In this document: piece by piece, positions 55,800 to 64,000 of the stretch | Position numbering within the stretch: the first letter of the stretch is position 1 | How the letters are laid out: every line of letters starts with the position of its first letter | NCBI GenBank assembly: GCA_036924085.1 | Contig: JAVGWX010000011.1 | Location: forward strand, 15,078,108 to 15,142,107 | DNA: 64,000 nt | Reading direction: 5' to 3' | From: Ariolimax columbianus | Lineage: Eukaryota; Mollusca; Gastropoda; Stylommatophora; Arionidae | Notes under the pieces: model-generated | What the model was told of the DNA's origin: nothing | Database searches by the model: none | The model's input: only the letters and a program-made list of their open reading frames with translations | Made by a program: the position numbers and the translations under genes

Positions 55800-56245
55800 T
55801 TATTATACTGTGTATTTGTTATACTGTGTCTTTGTTATACTGTGTATTTGTTATACCGTGTCTTTGTTATACTGTGTCTTTGTTATACTGTGTCTTTGTT
55901 ATACTGTGTCTTTGTTATACTGTGTCTTTGTAATACTGTGTCTTTGTTACACTGTGTCTTTGTTATACCGTGTCTGTGTTACACCCTGTCTTTGTTACAC
56001 CCTGTCTTTGTTATACTGTGTCTTTGTTATACCATGTCTTTGTTACACTGTGTCTTTGTTATACTGTGTCTTTATTATATTGTGTCTTTGTTATATGTGT
56101 CTTTGTTATACTGTGTCTTTGTTATACTGTGTCTTTGTTACACTGTGTCTTTGTTATACTGTGTCTTTATTATATTGTGTCTTTGTTATACTGTGTCTTT
56201 GTTATATGCGTCTTTGTTATACTGTGTCTTTATTATACTCGATAT
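55800..56245. repeat. 16-bp minisatellite, about 28 copies
   Basis: Unit TTATACTGTGTCTTTG with point variants, beginning about 40 bp after the exon D donor. Open frames of up to 191 codons here are by-products. A small 20-bp-scale repeat (ACTTGTTATAAATCTATAT, three copies) follows at 56338-56400. Confidence 0.95.
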
Positions 56246-56459
56246 ATTTTTTGTACTCATTGCACTTGTACTTCGTTATGCTTGTTATTCTTTTACTTGC
56301 TATATCCGTTATGCTTGTTTTACATGTATTGTTTATACTTGTTATAAATCTATATACTTGTTATAAATCTATATACTTGTTATAAATCTATATACTTGTT
56401 ATAATCTTTATAATTGTTATAATCTTAATACTTGTTCTTACCTCAATTCAGTGCAGTTT

Positions 56460-58065
56460 ATCCAGTAATCCATCAGGTTGTTTAGGCACACTTGAAGACA
56501 CTACCACAATTTCACACCAGTTTGTGCGAAGGCACTTATGATTGTGACTTGACGTTCTCCTGTCACAGTAAGCCACATTCTCATGACGCGATTGCTGATT
56601 CCCTTAGGTAGACTTCTCATTTCCTGTATTATTGTGCATTCGATGGCAAATCCAACACCAGCCTCCCGTTGCTCCTGATTGCTACGGCCGCTCCAGAAGA
56701 AAGTGTAGACAGCACCATCATCTGAGAATTGTCCCTCCTCTGCCAATCGCGTCTCGCTAATGGCGATTATGATGATGTTATACTTGTACAAGGGGCTTGT
56801 CATAAGTCTTTACCCTGACCATGAAGGAGTAGGAGGAGAAAGTTGAAATTTGACACAATGCTTATTCCTTCTCAATGTAGCCACCACCTGAATTTATACA
56901 TTTCTGCCATCTCTGCGTGACCTTGAGAAGATCTTCAGAATAAAGTAACCTATTTTTCGAACTAAATCAGTTATCACAAGCCAGTATGGCATCTTCGTCA
57001 CTATCAAAATGATTTCCGTTTAGCTGTTTTTTAAGTTTTGGGAACAGATCAAATCTGGGTTATAATGGTGAACCCAAGTCTCATCTACTGTCACCATGGT
57101 TGGCAACATGTTTTTCGACTGACATTTTGAGCAACTGGTCACAGCAATCAACCCTCGTTTGTTTCTGTTCACATGTCAGCAGACGTGGGACCCAGCGGGC
57201 ACACACTTTTCTCATGTCCAGCCTGTTGTGTAAAATTCTAAAAACTGTATTTTCATTCAGTTTTGATGACCTAGCTACCTCTGAAATTGTCATTTTCCTA
57301 TCCCGGTCAATGATTTTCTTCTCTCCTGCAGTACTTTTATCGCTGCACTCCGAGGATCGTCTTCTTAATCTAGGAAGATCAGCAACACGGGAACAGCCAC
57401 ACTTAAACTGCCTACACCAGTTTTTTACAGAACCATATGCAGTATAGAATTCCTCAAACACCTGGTTCTATCTCTCTGTGTACTTATGTAGGTGTTTTTC
57501 CCTGCAACATCAAGAATTTTATCACAGTTCTGGCTTCTGATTTCTCCATTGTTCTGACAAACGGTTAGAGTAGCAGATCCGGTCAATATGGTGTTGCGCC
57601 ATGTATCAAACCGGGTAAACCCGCCGAGTAAAACTTATGACAAGCCCCTTGTATCTAGCCAGTTCCCTTGCAATCAGGGTGATCCCCCGTGCCCGCCTGT
57701 TAGCCCTAGTATTGTCCATAATTGTGCACATTCCATGTGGCAAGTGTAAAAGGCACCAATCTTTTATTATTTGTATTTCAACCGTAATATAGCGGGAACC
57801 CCTCCAGCCACAGCATGCTGGTCAGGGTGTAGTGAAGCAGACAATGTTTAGGGCACCTTTTCTAGCCCCTTCCTCAGGCTAAGGAGGTGACCAGTGCTGT
57901 CCTAAAGATTGCTGCTCAGTCGTTCAGGGGGCTGCCGGGTTCTACTGCTGCCTCAAGTCAGTGAAAGACGACCATATAGCCTGAACCGACTGTGTGCAGG
58001 TCTGCGACTACAACTTCTAGTGTATCCTCACCTGCTGCTTCGCCGCTCTCCAATTGCCACAGGAG
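56460..58065 (-). mobile_element. LINE 5' region: endonuclease domain, interrupted by a mariner element
   Basis: Right of the mariner the minus strand reads TLATWNVHN-like sequence (start of an APE-type endonuclease), then IARELARY. Left of it the frame resumes KYNIIIIAISETRLAEEGQF and VYTFFWSGRSNQEQREAGVG. SETR and FFWSGR are typical of RTE-like endonucleases. Sequence from about 57790 to 58065 is probably 5' untranslated LINE sequence. Confidence 0.8.
56787..57653 (-). mobile_element. Mariner-like transposon, internally deleted
   Basis: Near-perfect inverted ends: TACAAGGGGCTTGTCATAAG at 56787 and its reverse complement ending at 57653, with TA at each end. The minus strand encodes FEEFYTAYGSVKNWCRQFKC, then SEVARSSKLNENTVFRILHN, VPRLLTCEQKQTRV and VDETWVHHYNP, and jumps directly to DLFPKLKKQLNGNHF-like sequence. 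This means that about 0.4 kb holding the central catalytic part is missing. It ends RWQKCINSGG.YIEKE. Non-autonomous. Confidence 0.93.
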
Positions 58066-59010
58066 CTGTACATAAGATATGAGATGTGGGTCATGTCGTG
58101 AGTGGTGCGTGAATGTTATTTAAAGACGGTAATTTTCGCAGAGTCAGCCCCACTCTCTCGTCCAGGCCCAACATGGTCTAGTGTAAAGACAGTGTCGAGG
58201 CGGCTAGTGAATGGTTCAGATGCAGAAGATGACCAGGGCTTCTTTTGTTGTCTTTTACTCTCAACCCGTCGAGGCCAGACTTCACATGCCTGGGTTGACA
58301 TACCCAATTGCGCTGAGAGAATTCTTCTTCAGCTATCCACACCTTGTTCAGCCCTCTAGTTAAAATGGTGTCCGAAAGTGTGTTCGCTTCACAAGCTTCA
58401 GCTGGTCAGAGCTGATCACATGACGAAAAGACGTTCCGTGACGGCCGGGTACTGTATCACCCATGTAAACACAGTAATACGTGGATTATTACAGCCATAT
58501 TCTGGGGCTGCATCCATAGCCTTTGACTGTAAGAAGCCCAACTGCAAGGCGGCAGTTTATAGTTGAAATGCATGTATCTTGTGACCGCCAAGTAAGGAAC
58601 CCCGACATCATATTGGAGAATCGTGACGTCGTGGTACTCACTAGCTTCCGCCGTTCATGAAGACAAAATGTTGTAATTCTCAACAAATGTAGATGCTTAT
58701 ACAAGCTTAATGTTTCATAACGACGAAGGACACATTCAGAAAAGCGTTTCACACTATCGCGATACACACATCACAGATGTTAATGAAAAATTCATCGTGA
58801 ACTACACAGTTCTGTGGCAGATTTCAAAAAGTGTGTCGCCATCTTGAACCGGATATTTACGAAAAGTATATATATATATAGAAAGAGAAAGACAGAGTGA
58901 ATATTCCTCATTTGATGTTGATCCTCCTTTTCCTTCCCTCATCCTCTCATGTGTGCTTTTCCTGTTCTTTATTATTATTGAATGTTCACACAATGTACAT
59001 GCTCTATCTT
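58066..59010. other. Intron D-E, unassigned
   Basis: 58130-58300 resembles parts of the sequence at 23.69-23.76 kb (GTCCAGGCCCAACATG / GTCCGGACGAGAGAGTG). No gene seen. Confidence 0.4.
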
Positions 59011-59015
59011 CACAG

Positions 59016-59257
59016 ACGCCACCACTAATGACACAAACATGCCATATCGATCACCACAATGTATATACAAACGTTTCTCCGAAGCAACCGATCTCAAACG
59101 CAACCGCGCAAGTTTAGGAACGCGACAACTGGAAGTGCCGTTTTGCCCTACTTCAAGAATGCTATCCAACGGCTATTTCAATCCTGCGAACAATGTCATC
59201 AGCATTGTGGTCAAACCTGTGAACTTGTCGCCAAACAATACAAGTCTGAATGTGATG
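59016..59257 (+). CDS. Large unknown protein, exon E
   Basis: The acceptor TCTATCTTCACAG ends at 59015 and the donor GATG|GTAGGT has GT at 59258. G from exon D plus AC gives Asp, then ATTNDTNMPYRSPQCIYKRF, SEATDLKRNRASLGTRQLEV and NVISIVVKPVNLSPNNTSLN. The exon ends in phase 0 after Met. Frame continuity with D and F supports this frame. A second frame open from 59059 also looks protein-like (see findings), but it hits stops near the acceptor. Confidence 0.78.
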
Positions 59258-59287
59258 GTAGGTAATATATGTTTAATAGATTTGTAA

Positions 59288-59425
59288 CGAACGTCTGATT
59301 CCTTGGCGAAGAGGTTAAGTCGTCGGCCTCGTGATCAGGCGGTGTGGATTCGACTCCGGACTCCGCCGTTTTTTTCTCGGAGATGCGGAGTTCCTAGGTG
59401 GAATCGAGTACTCCGTAGCATTAGG
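59288..59425 (+). repeat. tRNA-derived SINE
   Basis: A-box-like TTGGCGAAGAGGTTAAG and B-box GGATTCGACTCC, then GGACTCCGCCG and a T run. Related to 44.44 kb. Confidence 0.8.
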
Positions 59426-59960
59426 ATGAGGGCCGCGAGGAATGTGTTAGATCAATGTTTGTGTCAAACACCCTGTTTCCACGTGTTCCGCCGTCGAGGC
59501 TTCTGACTGTCCACCTGTTGGTCAGCGTGACCTTTGCTGTGCTGAGAATACGAGGTTAGGAGAGGTATCGTGTAACCTCCGGTGGAGGGAGGGTGGGCAG
59601 GAAGAAGTCGGCTTCAGTCTGAGCAGATATGTCATTGAGTAGTGATAATCTGGACTGCATTATGTGTGCAGTTAAGCGGAACATTGCACTCCGTCATGTT
59701 CTGGTCTCCCACGGCTTGAGCCAGGCATGAAATGCAGCATACAAAACAGAATAACCAATCGACGGCATATCAAATCCGCAGAATAAAGTCCCTGATACCA
59801 GCTGGTGAAGGAGTTGTGAATATATTCCGGATAGAAACAAAATATCGGAAAACTCGACACAAACACCGGAGAGTCGAGAGTGCAGCCACTAAGGTGCAGC
59901 CATCTTATTTTTCCACAATACAGTTTAATCCAGTCAATACTCAGTAAAGGCGGCAGCTGA
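59426..59960. other. No gene seen
   Basis: Intron E-F, unassigned. Confidence 0.4.
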
Positions 59961-59966
59961 GGGACT

Positions 59967-59991
59967 TATATATATATATATAGATATATAT

Positions 59992-60048
<57 letters not shown>

Positions 60049-60057
60049 TATTTATAT
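59967..60057. repeat. (TA)n microsatellite
   Basis: About 90 bp of TA with a few GATA/AATA interruptions. Confidence 0.97.
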
Positions 60058-60569
60058 CAGTGGTAAAGTAAAAACAAGCAAGCTACTGAGGTACGGACAT
60101 GTAATGTGAACGAGCAGACTATCAAACCAGATTCTGAAAGATAGTCACTGTCAAGAGTAAAATAGACGAACTGGCTAAATGATTTTCGTATAAAAAGTAG
60201 ACGGGTAATACATTGAAAGATAAGAAAGTTATCGCGTTGGACATGCAGAAGTGGCAACAAGGTTCATGAAGCAATAGCGAGATGTGATGACCCTTCGATC
60301 TCTTAGGGCCACGGGAAAGACGAGACGAGATTACCGTTCTTTGCTGTCAATGGACCAAAACGTAATAAAGACATTCGAGGGTTTAAACCGTAAGGAATAT
60401 CAAAGGACGATGATGTCATAACAACTGGAATCATGTGAGCGGGGCTCGAGAAGATGATCCAAAATATGAATCATCGAAAGCTGCTGCCTATGCACTTATG
60501 TGGTGAAGGAGAACAGTGGATTGGTGGCTCTTCACATTTTTCTTCATCTCATCAGCCACATTAGCAAGA

Positions 60570-61285
60570 TGGGATCACGATGCTGAGCGGTGCATGAGCT
60601 GCAGCGATCAGCGTCTCAAACCTGACTGTTAGCATCAGGACCAGCGAACCAGAGCTGAGCAGTGCATGAGCTGCAGCGATCAGCGACCCAAACCTGACTG
60701 CTAGCATCAGGACCAGCGAACCAGAGCTGCTAAGGCGTCTCTACACCTCCATGCGGTGATTATTGATAAGAGGCTGCAACAGAGCAGACTGACTAAGGAG
60801 AAGGGAGAGCAGACTGACTAAGGAGAAGGGAGAGCAGACTGGCTTAGGAGAAAGGAAAGCAGACTGACTAAGGAGAAGGGCGAGCAGACTGACTAAGGAG
60901 AAGGGAGAGCAGACTGGCTAAGGAGAAAGGAAAGCAGACTGACTAAGGAGAAGGGAGAGCAGACTGACTAAGGAGAAGGGAGAGCAGACTGACTAAGGAG
61001 AAGGGAGAGCAGACTGGCTAAGGAGAAAGGAAAGCAGACTGACTAAGGAGAAGGGAGAGCAGACTGGCTAAGGAGAAAGGAAAGCAGACTGGCTAAGGAG
61101 AAGGAATCGAAGTGGGAAGAGTAACCCAGTACTAAAAAAATGCCTGCTGCAGTCGGACGTGTCTGAACAAAAGGTGCAAATATCGCAATCAAGCTGTGAA
61201 CAGCGACCTAGCTCATTCCGTTCTCCGGACAACATCCTGCTACTTGCAAAACCCTTTTCAGGGCTTGAGAACGAAAGAAGAAGAA
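60570..61285 (+). repeat. GAA-tailed SINE-like element, long form enlarged by two internal tandem duplications
   Basis: An 84-bp segment (TGAGCGGTGCATGAGCTGCA...GAACCAGAGC) is present twice at 60578-60730. Then GAGCAGACTGACTAAGGAGA plus AGGGA (25 bp) is repeated about 13 times at 60777-61100. The rest of the element follows the normal order to GAAAGAAGAAGAA. Confidence 0.9.
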
Positions 61286-61619
61286 ACGCCATTATGTCGT
61301 TAGAGGCTTTTGGAAAGTGCAATCTTCTCGTGTGTCTTCTCTGTATCCATTTATATTTTCAATCCATGCATTTTTATATTTCTCCTTCATTCAATCCTCT
61401 CGTTGATTTTTCGGCTACTTGTTGATTGCATTGCTGGTCGCGAATGTAGTGAGTGTGCTGTTTATCTCGTCTACCAACATTATTTCATGTACCTTTCATC
61501 ACCAGATTTAGATTTGTGCATTGCTTGCTTAATGTCATCTGATAGTAATATCGCTATTGTCAAATCTATATAACAACTATCACTGTACACAATAATATAA
61601 CATGTATTTTCTTTGTAAG

Positions 61620-61739
61620 GTCAAAATTTATCGCAATCCAGAGATTCTTCCTCGTTTCAATGCCTTGACTAAACAAATGAAGAAGAAGAAGGTCAAGAAA
61701 AAACCGGATGTAATACCCCAGCTGCCACTTTCTAGGTAA
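61620..61739 (+). CDS. Large unknown protein, exon F (probable last exon)
   Basis: The acceptor TTTTCTTTGTAAG ends at 61619. Phase 0 continues VKIYRNPEILPRFNALTKQM, then KKKKVKKKPDVIPQLPLSR and TAA at 61737-61739. A lysine-rich C-terminus could be a nuclear-localisation or nucleic-acid/acidic-partner binding tail; this is inference only. The stop overlaps a possible donor (TCTAG|GTAATC), so the exon could also continue by splicing. With exons A-F the product is 1834 residues. No AATAAA is evident just downstream, which leaves both options open. Confidence 0.72.
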   Translation, partial: VKIYRNPEILPRFNALTKQMKKKKVKKKPDVIPQLPLSR

Positions 61740-61999
61740 TCATTGGTGTTATTTATTCACTTCCTGGTTGTGGTTTTTATTTCTAATTGGGACTACCATT
61801 ACTTAACATGCTCTTTCTAGCATTGGTGAGCATTGGTGTTATTGCGCTCTGCAATGTGGTCTAGCGATTTCTGGGTCGGCTAGTTCTTCTTCGAAGGGGT
61901 GAAAAGTGAAATTAGTAGCCTGTCGATTAAGTGAACACACGTCAACCTCACCTCCAAGTGGTACACACCGGGAAACTATGGCTGCGAGGATGTAGGCGA

Positions 62000-62435
62000 A
62001 CGAGACAATGACTCCTCCAGGTCAGATGCAAATGTTGGCCCATTCCGGCTTGGAGAGTAGATGGGCTCCATTAAGAAACAACCGCCTAATATTCACTCAC
62101 AGAGACACAACAAAAATCAACCAATTTGCCTCGGCTGCAGACCGGGTTAACAGTGACCGCGCCAGCAGTTATACACCAGGGCGGAAGTGAAAACTATTTA
62201 ACTGGTAACATCGTAAAGCTGAGGAAGGACACGCTCATAATAGGAACATGGAATGTCAGAATACTGAGCCCATGTGGTGAAATTAACGAGCTAACACACG
62301 AGAAGAAGAACTATCGGTGGGACATTCTAGGTACACTTGTATATGCGAGGCTCGATGGAAAAACTTTGGTGAGTTTACCACAGAGGAAGATTACAAGTTC
62401 TGGATCAATGGCAGGTAGGACAAACACTTATCTCA
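62000..62435 (+). mobile_element. RTE-like LINE, 5' part with endonuclease start
   Basis: A frame reads LIIGTWNVRILSPCGEINEL and THEKKNYRWDILG, the N-terminus of an APE-type endonuclease (GTWNVRTL...YxWDILG). A frame change then reads EEDYKFWINGR-like sequence. Truncated. Confidence 0.8.
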
Positions 62436-62436
62436 A

Positions 62437-62880
62437 CGTCTAACTTAACGTCTTTATACTGGTTTAGAAGACTCTGCAGAGTCTGTATACAACCAGTTCC
62501 ATTTACATTGTTCTAAATGCTATGCGCATCCAATCTTTGCTGAGATGTATTAATTGTCCTTGTCTCCACTACTTCCTGTGGCAACGCATTCCAAGCATTT
62601 ACCAATCTCGGACTAAACAAATATTTCCTAATATCTAATCTGAACCTTTTTCAAATTAATATATAGGTAAGCCCTCTTGTTCTTGTAGAGGATTTTATTT
62701 TGAAAAAAAACTTGTTATAGTCTAATTTATCCGTTCCTCTGATCATCTTATAAACCTATATTAAGTCAACACGAATTCTTTCATTTTCTATGCATTTTTG
62801 GCCGGTTTTTCTTAGTCTTTCCTCATAACTGTAATTTTGGAATCCCACTAGTAGCTTTGTCGCTCTTATTTGGAGTGGGG
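62437..62880 (-). mobile_element. CR1-like LINE, 3' end
   Basis: Reverse orientation. The tail shows a perfect inverted repeat, ACTGGTT...AACCAGT, around the palindrome GACTCTGCAGAGTC. Then CTTGGAATGCGTTGCCACAG, CGTGTTGACTTAATATAGGT and a degenerate C-terminal coding region follow. Confidence 0.88.
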
Positions 62881-63104
62881 AGACTGGTACATAAAGACAC
62901 AGTCAAATGCATATTGGATTGTTGTCCGATATCTAGCCGATTTATCTTCTTAGGCTCAAGGCAGTGTTGTTTAATATGACCATAGTACAGTGCTACGCAT
63001 CCGCCACATGTTATGAAGATTGTGAAATAGAGACATTTGATGACGCATTTCAGGGTCTGGGTCTGATAACAGTCACCGAAACAACATTGCAAAAAGTAAA
63101 AAAA

Positions 63105-64000
63105 ATAAATTTGAATTTCTCGCCCAGAAACCACATATATTTCAAAGAAACATTTGAATTTCTGTCTTAGAAACCAAATATATTTCAAAGAAATTTTTGA
63201 AATTCTCTCTCAGAAACCACAAATGTAATTCATAGAAGCATTTGAATTTCTTTCTCAGAAACCACATTTATTTCACAGAAACATTTGAATTTCTCTCTCC
63301 AACACCACATATATTTCCCATAAATATTTTGTTTTTTCATCACCTGACAATCTTATTTCACAGCCATATCCTTCCTTTCGCTTTCACCTGCCACACCTAT
63401 TTCACAGAAATATTCGCCTTTTCTTTTCACACACCACACATATTTCAGATATATATTTGTGTTTGTTACTTCACCTGCTACATTTATTTCACAGAAAGAT
63501 CCTTCCTTTATCTCTCACTCATCAGTTATTTCACAAAAAGATCCTTCCCTTATCTCTCACATCATCAGTTATTTCACAGAAAGATCCTTCCTTTATCTCT
63601 CACTCATCAGTTATTTAACAAAAATATCCTTCCCTTGTCTCTCACTCATCAGTTATTTCACAAACAAATGTGCTGCCTCTTTACCTCATCACACCTATTT
63701 CACATTAACAAACTTGTTGTCTCTCTCTATCTCTCTCTCTCTCACACACACACATTCCACTTATTTCACCTTAACAAATTTGTTGTCTCTCTCTCTCTCT
63801 CTCTCACTCTCTCTCTCCACCTATTTCACACGAACAAACTTGTTTCTCTCTCTATCTCTCTCTCTCACACACACACATTCCACTTATATCAATTTAACAA
63901 ATGTGGTGTCTCCCTCTCTCTCTCTCTCTCTCTCCACTTATTTAACTTTAACAAATTTGTTGTCTCCCTCTCTCTCACTCTCTCTCTCTCTCCACTTATT
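63105..64000. repeat. Compound minisatellite and (CT)n tract running off the window
   Basis: TTTCACAGAAACATTTGAAT-type units of about 40 bp (63110-63310) grade into TTATTTCACAGAAAGATCCT units (63480-63660). These are followed by longer units with TTTAACAAATTTGTTGTCTC and CTCTCTCTCT up to the end. Confidence 0.85.

Noticed and set aside
55810..56385. Three hydrophobic frames (LCLCYTVSLLYCVF-type)
   Set aside because: By-product of the 16-bp TTATACTGTGTCTTTG minisatellite.
61159..61425. 88-codon plus-strand frame
   Set aside because: It starts in the 3' part of a GAA-tailed element (QKVQISQSSCEQR is a family translation seen at many copies).

Overview
The window looks like nuclear DNA of an invertebrate animal, most likely a lophotrochozoan and plausibly a mollusc. 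It has split coding exons with GT/AG borders and long introns. It carries many decayed non-LTR retrotransposons (RTE-like, I-clade with RNase H, CR1/jockey-like), tRNA-derived SINEs, two mariner elements and many micro- and minisatellites. Taxon assignment is inference from this repeat mix and from the animal-type ENPP gene; no ribosomal or mitochondrial marker is present.

Two real genes can be supported. On the minus strand the left 17 kb holds the first three coding exons of a secreted or membrane ectonucleotide pyrophosphatase/phosphodiesterase (ENPP family): exon 1 at 16924-16036, exon 2 at 7148-6963 and exon 3 at 86-1, which runs off the window. Splice phases match exactly and together the exons carry all the metal-binding and nucleophile motifs of the family. 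Its 8.9-kb and 6.9-kb introns are filled with transposon debris. On the plus strand the right third holds a large gene I do not recognise. Five splice junctions, all in phase, join exons at 43111-43367, 44776-44962, 49243-53688, 55506-55758, 59016-59257 and 61620-61739 into an 1834-residue hydrophilic, probably disordered protein with about 28 copies of an octapeptide related to ENQPKVTA. An upstream exon at 33886-34251 may belong to it.

Between and inside these genes nearly everything is repeat. Several insertions can be dated against each other by target-site duplications (TSDs). An I-clade LINE at 19459-21830 has an 11-bp TSD. A 160-bp GAA-tailed SINE-like element recurs with fixed ends and TSDs. 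At 25.8-26.9 kb an RTE LINE sits inside that SINE, which sits inside an I-clade LINE. At 56.5-58.1 kb a mariner sits inside a LINE endonuclease domain. At 10.3-11.0 kb the GAA-tailed SINE sits inside another LINE.

Two themes stand out. First, at least three dispersed repeat families each have one copy in which a short internal segment has expanded into a minisatellite (20-bp twin arrays at 1.4-1.8 kb, 37/38-bp arrays at 37.0-38.5 kb, a 25-bp array at 60.8-61.1 kb), while unexpanded copies of the same element lie elsewhere in the window. Second, a CR1-like LINE and a tRNA-headed SINE share the same 3' terminal hairpin sequence, as expected for a LINE/SINE partnership. I found no rRNA, functional tRNA, CRISPR array or prokaryotic-style operon.
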